Below are positions 10,800-22,700 of a stretch of DNA of 64,000 nucleotides, piece after piece; the first letter of the stretch is position 1, and every line of letters begins with the position of its first letter. The DNA comes from Castor canadensis (lineage: Eukaryota; Chordata; Mammalia; Rodentia; Castoridae): NCBI RefSeq assembly GCF_047511655.1, contig NC_133392.1:89521042-89585041 (forward strand), written 5' to 3'. Position numbers and translations under genes: made by a program. The notes beneath the pieces are model-generated. The model saw nothing but the letters and a program-made list of their open reading frames with translations. It was not told the DNA's origin and searched no databases.

Positions 10800-12520
10800 T
10801 AATGCAATTTTCTTTTTAAGGAGAAAAGAGGCCATTTATGAATTGAGATGATAAATCAAGAATGTTTTATCCTAAAGTAAAAGCAGCCAGGACACTTCAG
10901 AGGTCACAAAAGAGAACTGAAAATAGAGTAGTAGAAATTGCCTTCAAGAGTTCAGATAAGAAGATAGAAACAATGCTGGATTCTTGGCCACATTCCAAGA
11001 CAGAGGCTTCATCATGTGTGCCTGGACTCTGTCTTCTGAGGTAGCATCCAACACACTTCTTTCATTCCCTCAGGAATACCATGGGATAATTAATCATACA
11101 TTCATAGAATTACTACCTTGTATAAGGATGGAGATGTTACACTGACAACTGCAGGTTATCTGTGATGACTTGGAGTAGGTAGAGTAAGAGTATTGACTTG
11201 TACATCCTATGCAGTCCTGGTTTCCTCTTTGACTTCCCTTCTTGTTGCTGCCCATCTCTCACTTAACTCCAGCATGGTGGCTTCAGGCAAATCAAGCATG
11301 CTCCCATCCTATATACTTGGTACTCAGGAAATTGGTTTTGACAGGAGGACTGACCAAATTAGTGAATGATAATCATTTTAAGCAACAATAACAAAAAGAT
11401 GTATTTAAAATGCTGTAGACTTGTGGGGAATTTGTATCCTCTCTCTTATTTGGGGGATTATCTAGTTTATTTTGAGGACATGCAATTACTTCCTCAATAA
11501 ATTCAGAAATTTCTTGGTTGTAAGATTGGAAGGAGAGACTTCCTCTTTACCAAAGAAGTGAGGAAAAGCTCCCTCCAGGCACTTACTCCTGGCATCATAG
11601 GAACACTGGAATTAGAGACAGTTGTGTGTTGACTTGTTTACCATCCATCTTCCTGGCTGAATTTCTACTTTTTTTGTAAAGAAGGAAGTGGAGCTGCTCT
11701 GTTGCCCTCAAAACTATCCCTGTTGATAACCAGTCCACTTCTGACTTGTTCTAGGTTAGTTGGTCCAGTTGTAAGTGCAATGTCTCCATCATACCTGAGA
11801 TTTTAGGAAGATATTCTGGCAAAGGTTGGCTTGACATGAGTCAGAAAGGACCATGCTAAGTGGGTCCACACCAGATCTAACTCAGACAAGCAGGCTTACA
11901 AATGTCACTTGAGAGGATTGAGTTTGTCTTTGACAGGGTCAAGGAATATCTTAGAAAAAAATCAGTTATTATTTATTTATTCAAATTAGTGTGCAATAGA
12001 AAAGTATCCAACATACAAAACTTGAATTTTCACAAATGTTAGAATTGTATCAAGTTTGTTTTTCCTTCCTCCCTTTTTCTCCCTTGCTTCCTCACTTCGT
12101 TTCTTTCTTTCTTCCTTTCTCTTTCTAGTGCTGGGATTCAATTGAGGGCTGCACTGCTTTTAACTTGTTGTTGTTTTGTTTTTTTCACTTTAAAGTACTT
12201 GACTTAAAGAACATATTAGGAAAATAGTAGAACAGTTGCGTGAACGTGGCAGGGGTTCCAAGGTTGGCAAGTACATGGATGATGTTGGCAAACCTGGTCT
12301 TTGGTGGTAATGTAGAATTGTTTTCTTTTTAAACCTCCTTATAATATAGGTTAAATTTAAGGTGAGAATTCTTTTATTATGCATTTGGGTTTCCAGTTTG
12401 GGGGATTATAAAATGTAAGGGAAAGCTTTCCCCAGTGTCTTCTCTTGTCCTAGAAGTTTTTCATTTAAAAATTATTTTTTGCTACTTTTGGTTGTTATTA
12501 TTGATGGTGCCTCTATTGCA
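10800..12520. other. duplicated upstream flank, no gene seen
   Basis: Matches about 55490-57240 in the other copy. No exon, no recognised repeat apart from a short CT-rich run at 12060-12125. Possibly holds distal promoter elements, which cannot be picked out by eye. Confidence 0.6.
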
Positions 12521-12529
12521 TTAATTTTT

Positions 12530-12634
12530 TTGAGATATGACTTTGTTATATAGTCCAGGCTGGCCTTGAACTCAAAATCCTCCTCTCAGTTTCCTGAGTG
12601 CTGAGATTCCAGGCATGAACCACCAGGCCCAGGC
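12530..12634 (-). mobile_element. B1-like SINE upstream of paralog 2
   Basis: 'gtccaggctggccttgaactcaaaatcctcc' to 'aaccaccaggcccagg'. Shared with 57243-57347. Confidence 0.8.
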
Positions 12635-12837
12635 ACATTAATTTTTAAAAATTATTGCTTTTGTTATTTGGGGGTTTACAATTTAATTCTTTCTGTAGCT
12701 TCTAAGATTGATGGTTTAGATAATTCTTTTTTATTTTATTGTTACTTAGGGATAACTACTAAAATAAATACTTTGAATAGTATTTTGCTCACATGCCATA
12801 AATACTGCTTGAGCCACATGTCCAGTCCATTTTGCTC

Positions 12838-12924
12838 TGTTAATGTTGGAGATGGAATCCCACAAACTATTTGCCCAGGCTGGCCTCAAACGGTGATCCT
12901 GCTGATCTCAGCCCCTAAGTTTTA
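12838..12924 (-). mobile_element. SINE tail fragment upstream of paralog 2
   Basis: 'acaaactatttgcccaggctggcctcaaacggtgatcctgctgatctcagcc', shared with 57575-57652. Confidence 0.75.
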
Positions 12925-13148
12925 ATATACAGTGCTTCCGTCTAGATGGTTCCTTTTGTTTCAGAGATATTCTGCTATCATTTTTTACCTAGGTTATAAG
13001 TTTAATTTTAGTTTTGTTCCCCTCTCTAATACACCAGATTGGGAGATTTAGTACGTTTAGTGCTGAGGCTGTTTTGCTAAGCTCTGCCTAATATCCTTAA
13101 GTATCATTCACCAATTTCAAATTCGTCATATGAATTCTTTGTTTTGTT

Positions 13149-13249
13149 TAGCTCTTGCTGAATAACCCAGGCTAGCCTTGAATTTATAATCCTCCTTCTT
13201 CAGCCTCTAGAATGCCAGGATTACAGATGTGTGCCACAATGCCTGGCCC
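13149..13249 (-). mobile_element. B1-like SINE upstream of paralog 2
   Basis: 'aataacccaggctagccttgaa' to 'gtgtgccacaatgcctggccc'. Shared with 57883-57981. Confidence 0.8.
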
Positions 13250-13648
13250 AAGTTGTACCAATTTTTACTTTACTTTTTAAATACGATCTGTAGGTTGGTA
13301 TGTGTAATATTATAAATTTGATAAATATTTTATTTTTGCAAATATAATTACTATGCATTGTTTCTGTATAAACCTGTATATTTATTCAACTAAAATACTT
13401 ATCAGATCCTATCTCAGAAAGAAAAATAGTTTATAAAGTTAAATTGCTAATTGACTTCAATATAATTAATGCAGGCTGTATGCATGTATGGAAACATCAC
13501 AGTGAATCCCACAAATAGGTACAATTAATATGCGTTAACAAAAAAAGAAAAAAAGTGACTTAAGAAGGTAACAGACTTCATATAGTATTGACTGGTTGGG
13601 TGAGAATTTAAGATCTTAGAAGAGTTTACCTTTACTGTGTTAATAATT

Positions 13649-13816
13649 GCTAGGCATGTGCTCTACTGTTTGAGCCACTCTGCCAGCCCTTTTTGTGCTG
13701 GGTATTTTTCAAGATAGGATCTTGTGGACTATTTGCCAGGGCTGGCGTAGGACTGTGATCTGCCTGATCTCTGCCTCCTGAGTTGCTAGGATTACAGGTG
13801 TGAACCACTGGCACCT
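13649..13816 (-). mobile_element. truncated SINE at the duplication joint
   Basis: Starts abruptly inside the element at 'gctaggcatgtgctctac', the first base after homology to 58394 ends, and runs to 'gaaccactggcacc'. About 40 bases of the element's end are missing. Confidence 0.85.
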
Positions 13817-13859
13817 TGTTCTGATATGTTTTGGTTTGTTTTTGTTTTTGTTTCTTTTC

Positions 13860-14009
13860 CAGGAGAGAGCACAGATGCAGTGCCTCACTATCATGAATTT
13901 CCCACATTTGGGGATTTTGTGGGATTCAGCACATTCACAATGCAATGGATGAGCTCGCCTTGGGAAAACCACCTTCAAGATCCTGGTATCTCCCCTGCCA
14001 GGTAAGTAT
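13860..14009 (-). pseudogene. RNU1 pseudogene: U1 snRNA retropseudogene
   Basis: The minus strand begins ATACTTACCTGGCAGGGGAG, the U1 snRNA 5' end that pairs with splice donors, and follows U1 through the GGTGGTTTTCCCA region and the CCCCAAATGTGGGAAA stem to a degenerate 3' end. It is about 150 bases against 164 for U1, with roughly a dozen bases lost near the Sm-site region and many substitutions. An A-rich tract (minus-strand reading at 13816-13859) follows the 3' end, as expected for an L1-mediated retrocopy. No U1-type upstream promoter element was recognised. Confidence 0.9.
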
Positions 14010-14302
14010 TCTAATACACTCTTAATAGGGAATTGTGAAAGGTTTTTGTTCACCTTTTAGTAATATTTGCCTAGGAAACAAAGATTTTGTGTTTTATCAG
14101 GATGATTACTGTGCTTTGTGATGTCCTTACGAAGTCTTTGAATACTTAGGGAAATAGAATCCTCTCTAAAAACAATGGAGGTTTTCTTCTACACCTATGT
14201 TTCATTCTGTATTTAAGTTTTGAAGTATTTTAATTGTCACTCTGGTTAACTACATAGTTTTTCTCTGTGGTTTGTGACCTTATTTTGTGTATCATATGTA
14301 TA

Positions 14303-14368
14303 TACAGCCCCTTGTTCTGGGATTTGAACTCAGGGACTGCTCTACCACTTGAGCCACTCCAACAGCCT
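14303..14368 (-). mobile_element. SINE head fragment
   Basis: 'gggatttgaactcagggactgctctaccacttgagccactccaacagcc' with an internal deletion. Confidence 0.7.
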
Positions 14369-14576
14369 ATGATCTTATTAAAGTTAAGTATTTAACCTTT
14401 CATATAGTCAAAAACTTACCAATATCATACAGTAAATTCTTTTGATATTGAATTAACTTTGGAACATTCCATAGAGTCTTAGAACATCTCAGAATCTATA
14501 AAACAGTGATGTTAAGATAATTAGGCTTATTTGATATGTTAGTTATGTGGGAAATATTGTCAAATAAATGATGTTT

Positions 14577-14678
14577 AGAGCAGAGTGGTTGCTTAAGCCT
14601 GTTTCCTCAGCACTTGGGTGGGTGCATGAAGAGGGTCAAGTGGACTACATAATGAGACCCTGTCTCAAAAAAAAAATG
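14577..14678 (+). mobile_element. B1-like SINE fragment
   Basis: 'cctcagcacttgggtgggtgcatgaagagggtc' to 'gagaccctgtctcaaaaaa' with an A tail. Confidence 0.7.
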
Positions 14679-14856
14679 AACCTTCTTTGAGTTATATTTA
14701 TACGTTTTACCAATATGTATTCTGAAAATTGTATGAAATTCCTAGAAATCTGATTCTATCAGTGTTGATTTTGATTATGTTAAAATGTTTTATGCATCAG
14801 AAATATCCAGATTTCTTTATCAACTTTATGGCTGTTAAAATGAACTCTCATCAAAT

Positions 14857-15565
14857 TGTAAGGGACAAGTGTGAGGGGAAATAAAATGCAAAAAATGTCC
14901 CTAGGAATAAATGGCAACCCTGGGGATGTAAAGAGACAGACGGCGAAAGTAACTTTGCTTTAGGTAAAGGAGATAGGAAGGCAGACTTAAAGCAACTTAG
15001 CACACTGGTGCTGAGGCAGTGTTTTCTCTCCCTAGACAAGGAGAACAAGGTAAAACATTCCTAAGGGCAAACATCTAAAGGGATGAGATATAGACCCCTA
15101 AAAGGAGAGTAACATAGCAAACTTTTCCCAAGATAAACAAAGAAAGGGGTATCACCAGAATAATGAGTGTAGTCATAAAATGTACATGACAGATTTCAAG
15201 GACAAGATGGACTAATGAGATCCTCTTGGAATGTCCGGCCTGATAAGGATGGGGGGCAGTCAGATGGTTGGGTTCACAATTATAGCAAATGATAGCTCCA
15301 GCTTCAAAGTAGAGTGGACAAGAGTGCCTAAAGTCAGCTATATTTAATCTCATAAACTTCAGCCATCCTTTGGCTTAGCTCTTTCACTAAGTCCCACCCC
15401 GTCAGGGTGCTTTGCTATCCTTCCAATAAACTGTGTTCTTGCTTTACTCTTAACTCCTGGTCTGTGGCCTAAATTTGCTTTAACTCTTCACTGCTTGTTT
15501 GGTGCTTTCAATCATTGACTGTGTCAGGACATGAACCTGGAGAACAACAATCCAGTCCCGTATCA
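14857..15565 (+). mobile_element. LTR-like relic 1
   Basis: Begins TG and ends CA, with an AATAAA signal at about 15425 followed by a TG/CT-rich run, as in a class I endogenous retrovirus LTR. No internal retroviral coding sequence is recognised on either side, so it would be solo. I could not find a matching target-site duplication, and exact ends are uncertain. Confidence 0.5.
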
Positions 15566-15601
15566 AGATCTTTAGCCATGACCATTTTTAAGCCTTCAAA
15601 T

Positions 15602-16160
15602 CCAGTTAATTGCATTATTGTGATGCTTTTGTTACCACAGGCAAATAGGTAGGCATGAGCAGGAAGGAACAAATGTCCTGAGCTACAGGACTGTGCTCTA
15701 AAATTCTCAGTTCACCTCCTGGTCCAACCTTAGAGCTTAAGGAGACTTCTGTCTGTATCAAGGTTAAACAGGAAAGGACAGACAGAATCAAATGGGAAAG
15801 GCAAAAAAGAGGATCTTGCGTGAAGGGCAAAGAGGATCAAGTGGTAAGGGCCAATAGGCAGCCTTTGCTCAGTAGCCAAAGCATTTGGGGAGGGCTGTCA
15901 GTCATGCCATTCAGTAATGCACTCCATACAACTTAAAATCCCAAGCCCATACAACTTCCCTGCATTTGGCCCTTATCCAGTTGCCTGCCTCGCCCCTTCA
16001 GGTGCACTGTCCCCGTTGGGCAGTTGACTCTCATTCAGTTTCCTACCTCACCCTTTGAGGTGCACTTTTGCCTTCCTAATAAATCACTCTTTGCTGTGTA
16101 TCTTCTTTTGCAGCACCTGGGCAGCATCTTAATCTTCGACATTGTGCCCAAGAACCAAGG
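15602..16160 (+). mobile_element. LTR-like relic 2
   Basis: Repeated 'cagttg/cagttt...cctgcctcgcccctt' CT-rich blocks, then AATAAA (about 16079) and 'cactctttgctgtgt', typical of gammaretrovirus-like LTR ends. Solo; no open frame of retroviral type nearby. Confidence 0.55.
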
Positions 16161-16184
16161 AACATCTGAACTCCTCAAAATACT

Positions 16185-16440
16185 TTTTTCTCTTTTTTAT
16201 TATATTAATTGTTCAAAGAGGTTTCCTTGTGATATTTCCCACATGCATATACTGTACTTTGTTCAAATTCATTCCTTGTATTACTCTTATTGCCTCTTTC
16301 CCTTAAAACAATTTTAATGGTTTCCTTATTCTGTTTTCATACATGCATACGAAGTACTTTGATTGTATTCAAACCCCCTTCCCTCTCTCCTTTCATCCTC
16401 CTCCCATCCTGCTAGTTCCTCCCAAAATAGTCCCCCTACT
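16185..16440 (-). mobile_element. L1 3' end fragment
   Basis: 'ccacatgcatatactgtactttgttcaaattcattcc' followed by C-rich 'cctctctcctttcatcctcctccc' resembles rodent L1 3' UTRs read on the opposite strand. Low-complexity end, so only moderate support. Confidence 0.45.
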
Positions 16441-16940
16441 TTTTTGGTAACCTTTTCTGAAAGCTTTTCATAAGGAACCATAATCCTAAAGTCATCATGG
16501 AAATTCATAAAAAGTTCTATGACCAATAAAGGATTCTCATAAGTCTAAGGTCATAATATTGGGCTGAGTAAGAACTTCCAGAACTCTAATGGAGAAACTG
16601 ATGGACTTATGAAACCTCTAACTGAGATCAAATACTATGAGAACTTGATCTCAGGAGATGGGAGTAGAAAGGGAGCAATGACCTGGGTAGAAGGGAGGGG
16701 AAGAGATGGGCAAGAGGAGAAGGAGCAGGAGACTCTAGCAGACTGATTCCTTTGGTCTCCTACATGAGACTAAAGTAATCAATGATGAATTAGGGCATTA
16801 AAAATTTGTTTCCCATACTGACAAAAATGTTTAAGCTCTTTATAGCTTGCAGTTGTTTGGAAAAGTATATTTTTGTAAATAAAATGGAAACATTTGCTTT
16901 TTCTTCCTACTCAATCCCTCCAGAATTTGTAAATTATTTA

Positions 16941-17104
16941 TGAGTATTATTGAGCCCAGAGCCTTGCACATGCTAGGCAAACTTTCCATCACTGAACAAT
17001 ATGCCCAGCCCTTGGTTTTTTGAGGCAAGTTCTCACTACATAGTTCAGACTGGATTCTACCTATGGAATGCTGGGATTTCAAGAATGTACCACCACACCT
17101 GGCT
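16941..17104 (-). mobile_element. B1/ID-type composite SINE
   Basis: 'gagccttgcacatgctaggcaaactttccatcactgaacaatatgcccagcc' then 'aggcaagttctcactacatagttcagactgg' to 'caccacacctggct'. Confidence 0.75.
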
Positions 17105-18055
17105 ACATTTTGTTAACCTTCATAAGTACTCTTTGAATTAGGTATTCTAATTTACCTTCTTCAGATCATGAAGTAGATACACAGAGATGCTAAGTATATT
17201 GTTAACTTCATAGAGTCAGAAGAGGGGAGAAGATGGGATCCCGTATAGTGTTTAAGATCTGGATATAAGAATGTTTATCATATTAGACATTTTTAGATTA
17301 AGAGTAGTTTCAATTTCTAAGTATTAGTTTTGTTACATGCATATATGGTCATGAATTGTATTTCAATATATTAATGATAAAATATTACATTAAAAGCTCA
17401 TAGCATACTGTAACAGGAACCAACAAAATAAAGCAATGCATAATAATGTGGATGAACCTTACATATGTTTTTTGAGCAAAAAGAAAGCTGTCACAAGAAT
17501 ATATACATATTATACCATTCTACCTATATGAAATATGGAAACACATAAAAATAATCAATGCTGTCAGAGTGATGATAATGGTTACCTGTGGAGAGATAAT
17601 GCCTATAAGAGAACAAGAGGTAGGTATTTGAGATGCTGATATTTTCTTCTTGATATCGGTGGTAATTATACAGAGGTGTTCAAGAAAAGCTCAAATGCTT
17701 AATTCAGTATGGGGCAGAGATGCTTGGTTGAGAGTCTGCTGGGCCTTCCCCTTCCTCCAAAGAAACTGCCCTCCTCCCTCCTGCTCCCTCTCCTCTTGCC
17801 CATCTCTTCCCATCCCTTCTACCAAGGTCATTGTTCCCTTTCCACTCCCATCTCCTGGCTGCAGGCACAGTGTTGTGTCACCTACTCTGCACTCAGTGAA
17901 GTGAGCTCCAGGGAGGGGTGGCCTCACTCTGGCCATCCTTGAGGCTCTGTGGCTGTAGTGCCCCAACTGCTTTCCTCACCAATGCCAGCTTCCATTGTGA
18001 TCCTAGCTGGACAGCACCCTCAGGGATTTGGGGACTGAACAACTTCACTGCTAAA
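17105..18055. other. intergenic, no gene seen
   Basis: Unique-looking sequence; opposing open frames near 17650-17966 come from a C/T-rich stretch and lack any family resemblance. Confidence 0.5.
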
Positions 18056-18059
18056 ATGT

Positions 18060-19500
18060 TGTAAGAGTAGGGGTACAGGCAAGCAAGATGGAGGAGTTGA
18101 AGCTTTCTCTATCCAACTTTGTGATTATGAAGAGTCAGTGTAATGAGGGAGAGACTGTATTTGGAAGAGAAAAGAATCAGCACCCAGAACCCTGAAAGAG
18201 GGACAGGACAGCTGAAAGGTGACAGAGTAAATTAGGAAACAGCTTGCAGCTCTAGTCTTCCTCTACCCAAGGTAAGCTAGGAAGACTTGGCAGCCTAGCT
18301 GTCAGACAAACTTCTCTCAAGCCTTTAACTCAGGGGAAAATTTGGTAGTACATGACTCCCCAGTCATGACTGGCTACCATTGAACAAGATAACTTTTTCC
18401 TTCCCATTTCTTATAGAGCTGTAGTGAGATGCCATCTTGAGAAAGGGCCTACTGTTTGAGACTGAGCTACTCAGGAATCTTAAAACAAGGAACAGTCAGA
18501 GCCCAGGGAGTCTTTAGACACCCTGCCACAGTGTTGAGGTGTGAGCGTGAGCTGAGGAGAGGGAGAGGGTGTGACCTGGACCCACTGAGAAGCTTACCAG
18601 CAGGGGCTCAGACAGCAAGGGTGATCTTGATCCTGCCCTTCCTGGTGAGAGCAAATCTCACTGGCTAAGGATCACTGCAGAAACAGCACCAAGCTCATGG
18701 CCGGCAGATTGCTTAGCATCCAGTCGCTGTCTGATGGCTGTGGGTGCTGTCAGGTATGGATGACAGCTCTATGCACAGGATCCAGGTATCACATGATACC
18801 CCGCAGCCTCCACCCTTCAGCAGAGTGAAGAACTATTGCATAGGCTCTGAAAAATTGAGGTCTGCAGGCAGAGCACCCGAGCAACCAATTTTCACCACCA
18901 GTGCAGATCTCTGGTCTCCCTACTGTCAAGTGCATTAGGTTTTACATGGGCTTCCCCTGGAGGCACAGACTGGGACCTGTTTAGCAGGTGGCAAACTGCC
19001 TGGCCTATAGACTAAAAAGCTCCAAGTAGCTAGAAGTGGCTTACAGTACACAAAGAAGGGACAAGTCTAAGGTGAAAGTAACACAGAATTGACCTCAATC
19101 AGTCCTGCCTTCAACCCAAGGGTAATACCAACCTATGTACAAGTTTCCCTTTTTCTGAGTGGTGCTGGGCCTCTGGCCTTGTTCCCTGAGTGTGAGGATA
19201 ACTGCAGAGCTATCCGCTGTCCAGTAGTGAGAAAATACACCACAACCCTGCCACTACACAGTCCTGCCTAGCACTGAGAACACTTTGATTGCACGATGAC
19301 AGGTGGTTAAAACTTCCAACCAATGATTTGGACTCAAATGTGCATATTTCAGTGCAGACACACAAGAAACATGAGAAAAACCCTATGAGGCAACAAGATA
19401 CCTTCAAAGGTCAAAGGTCAACAACCTCATAGTAAAAAACACTAATGATAGTGAAGAGGAAGAAAATCTGAGGAACTCAAGAAGCATGACTACAGGAATG
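18060..19500 (+). mobile_element. possible 5' UTR of the older L1
   Basis: GC-richer stretch beginning 'gcaagatggaggag', resembling the start of rodent L1 5' UTRs, and running without a gene into the ORF2 fragment at 19505. Family assignment is inference; only the position and the YY1-like opening motif support it. Small open frames here (for example 18456-18668) look spurious. Confidence 0.4.
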
Positions 19501-19504
19501 AGAG

Positions 19505-19754
19505 ACTGTCTCTTCCACCATGTAAAAAATCAATTCAAGGTGGATCGAGATCCTAATGTGAGACCTGAAACTTTGAAACTACCAAAACAAAACACTGAAA
19601 TATAGGTGTAGGCAATTACTTTCTGAATAGGACTCCACTTTCTCAGGAAATAAGAGTAAGATTGCCAAATGGATGCATGATATTAAAAAGCTTCTGCAAA
19701 TCAAAGGAAACTATCATCAGAATCATTACGCGACCCACAAAATTGGAGAAAAAT
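19505..19754 (+). mobile_element. older L1, ORF2 C-terminal fragment (left part)
   Basis: The plus strand encodes a degenerate ORF2 C-terminal region (phrases like KSFCKSKETIIRI and RPTKLEKNLCK in broken frames). It is interrupted at 19754 by the minus-strand L1 and resumes at 23250. Confidence 0.8.
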
Positions 19755-22700
19755 CTTTGCAAGGTATTTTTTTTATTGTTTTATTATTCATATGTGCATA
19801 CAACACTTGGGTCATTTCTCCTCCCTGCCCCCACCCCCTCCCTTACCACCCACTCCGCCCCCTCCCTCTCTCACCCACCCCCTCAATACCGGGCAGTAAC
19901 TATAATGCCCTTATCTCTAATTTTGTTGAAGAGAGAGTATAAGTAATAATAGGAAGGAACAAGGGTTTTTGCTAGTTGAAATAAAGATAGCTATAGAGGG
20001 AGTTGACTCACATTAATTTCCTGTACATGTGTGTTACCTTCTAAGTTAATTCTTCTTGGACTAACCTTTTCTCTAGTTCCTGGTCCTCTTTTCCTATTGG
20101 CTCAGTAGTTTTTAAGGTATCTGCTTTAGTTTTTCTGCGTTGAGGGCAACAAATGCTAGCTAATTTTTTAGGTGTCTTACCTATCCTCACACTTCCCTGG
20201 TGTGCTCTCACTTTTATCATGTGCTCAAAGTCCAATCCACTTCTTGTGTTTGCCCTTGATCTAATATCCGCATATGAGGGAGAACATACGATTTTTGATC
20301 TTTTGGGCCAGGCTAACCTCACTCAGAATGATGTTCCCCAATTCCATCCATTTACGAGCGAATGATAACATTTTGTTCTTCTTCATGGCTGCATAAAATT
20401 CCATTCTGTATAGATACCACATTTTCTTAATCCATTCATCTGTGGTGGGGCATCTTGGCTGTTTCCATAACTTGGCTATTGTGAATAGTGCCACAATAAA
20501 CATGGGTGTGCAGGTGCCTCTGGAGTAACCTGTGTCACAGTCTTTTGGGTATATCCCCAAGAGTGGTATTGCTGGATCAAATGGTAGATCAATATTTAGC
20601 TTTTTAAGTAGCCCCTAAATTTTTTTCCAGAGTGGTTGTACTAGTTTACATTCTCACCAGCAGTGTAACAGGGTTCCTTTAACCTGCATCCTTGCCAACA
20701 CCTGTTGGTGGTGGTGTTGCTAATGATGGCTATTCTAACAAGGGTGAGGTGGAATCTTAGTGTGGTTTTAATTTGCATTTCCTTTATTGCTAGAGATGGT
20801 GAGCATTTTTTCATGTGTTTTTTGGCCATTTGAATTTCTTCCTTTGAGAAAGTTCTGTTTAGTTCACTTGCCCATTTCTTTATTGGTTCATTAGTTTTGG
20901 GAGAATTTAGTTTTTTAAGTTCCCTATATATTCTGGTTATCAGTCCTTTGTTTGATGTGTAGCTGGCAACTATTTTCTCCCACTCTGTGGGTGTTCTCTT
21001 CAGTTTAGAGACCATTTCTTTTGATGAACAGAGCTCTTTAGTTTTATGAGGTCCCATTTATCTATGCTATCTCTTAGTTGCTGTGCTGCTGGGGTTTCGT
21101 TGAGAAAGTTCTTACCTATACTTACTAACTCCAGAGTAGTTCCTAATCTTTCCTGTATCAACTTTAGAGTTTGTGGTCTGATACTAAGATCCTTGATCCA
21201 TTTTGAGTTAATATTGGTATAGGGTGATATACATGGATGTAGTTTCAGTTTTTTGCAGACTGCTAACCAGTTTTCCCAGCAGTTTTTGTTGAAGAGGCTG
21301 CTATTTCTCCATCATATACTTTTAGCTCCTTTGTCAAAGATAAGTTGGGTATAGTTGTGTGGCTTCATATCTGGGTCCTCTATTCTGTTCCACTGGTCTT
21401 CATGTCTGTTTTTGTGCCAGTACCATGCTGTTTTTATTGTTATTGCTTTGTAATATAGTTTGAAGTCAGGTATCGTGATACCTCCAACATTGTTCTTTTG
21501 ACTGAGTATTGCCTTGGCTATTCGTGGCCTCTTGTGTTTCCATATAAATTTCACGGTAGATTTTTCAATCTCTTCAATGAATGTCACTGGAATTTTGATG
21601 GGAATTGCATTAAACATGTAGATTACTTTTGGGAGTATAGACATTTTTACTATGTTGATTCTACCAATCCATGAGCATGGGAGATCTCTCCACTTTCTAT
21701 AGTCTTCCTCAATCTCTTTCTTCAGAAGTTTATAGTTTTCCTTGTAGTGGTCTTTCACATCTTTTGTTAGGTTTACACCTAGGTATTTGATTTTTTTTAG
21801 GCTAATGTAAAAGGAATTGTTCTCATACATTCTTTTTCAGTTTGCTCATTGTTAGTGTATAGAAATGCTAATGATTTTTCTATGTTGATTTTATATCCTG
21901 CTACCTTGCTGTAGCTATTGATGATGTCTAGAAGCTTCTGAGTAGAGTTTTTTGGGTCTTTAAGGTATAGGATCATGTCGTCTGCAAATAGGGATATTTT
22001 GACAGTTTCTTTACCTATTTGTATTCCTTTCTTCTTGCCTAATTGCTCTGGCTAGGAATTCCAGTACTATGGTGAAAAGGAGTGGAGATAGTGGGCATCC
22101 TTGTCTCGTTCCTGATTTTAGAGGGAGTAGTTTTAGTTTTTCTCCATTAAGTATAATGCTGGCTGTAGGTTTGCCATATATAGCTTTTATAATGTTGAGG
22201 TACTTTCCTTCTAGTCTTAGTTTTCTTAGAGCTTTTATCATGAAATGGTGTTGGATCTTATCAAAGACTTTTTCTGCATTTATTGAGATGATCAAGTGGT
22301 TTTTGACTTTGCTTCTGTTAATGTGGTTTATTACGTTTATTGATTTTCGTATGTTGAACCACTCTTGCATCCTGGATGAAGCCTACTTGGTCATGGTGAA
22401 TAATCTTTTTGATGTGTTGTTGAATTTGGTTTGCCATTATTTGGTTGAGGTTTTTTGCATCAATGTTCATTAAGGAGATTGGCCTATAGTTTTCCTTTTT
22501 GGAGGTGTCTTTGCCTGGTTTTGGCCCTGCAGGCTTTGTTTACTCAGAGTTCTCCTGTGCACGATCTGCTGCTACAAGCTTTCCCCTTTCCAAGCACACT
22601 GGGGGAGGTGACTCTGCACCCACTTTCTCAGTCCTGTGTGTGTATTTACAGCTCACATGGGAAGTGGGTCTTCCCCCATCTCCTGTGGAGTTTTCTTCCC

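Larger units (their letters stand above)
1..13648. repeat. tandem segmental duplication, downstream copy
   Basis: Collinear with 42203-58394, including exons 1-7, introns, promoter and about 3.9 kb of upstream flank. Coding identity is about 97.6%; intron samples read by eye run from about 85% to 93%. Homology ends sharply at 13648, after 'gtgttaataatt'. It is shorter than its partner because of several internal deletions. Confidence 0.95.

Noticed and set aside
13998..14008. Strong plus-strand splice donor (caggtaagtat)
   Set aside because: It is the complement of the U1 snRNA 5' end in the pseudogene, not an exon border.
13709..14053. 114-residue minus frame
   Set aside because: Composed of the U1 pseudogene and a SINE.
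22069..22473. 134-residue plus-strand frame
   Set aside because: Antisense shadow of the L1 reverse transcriptase region.
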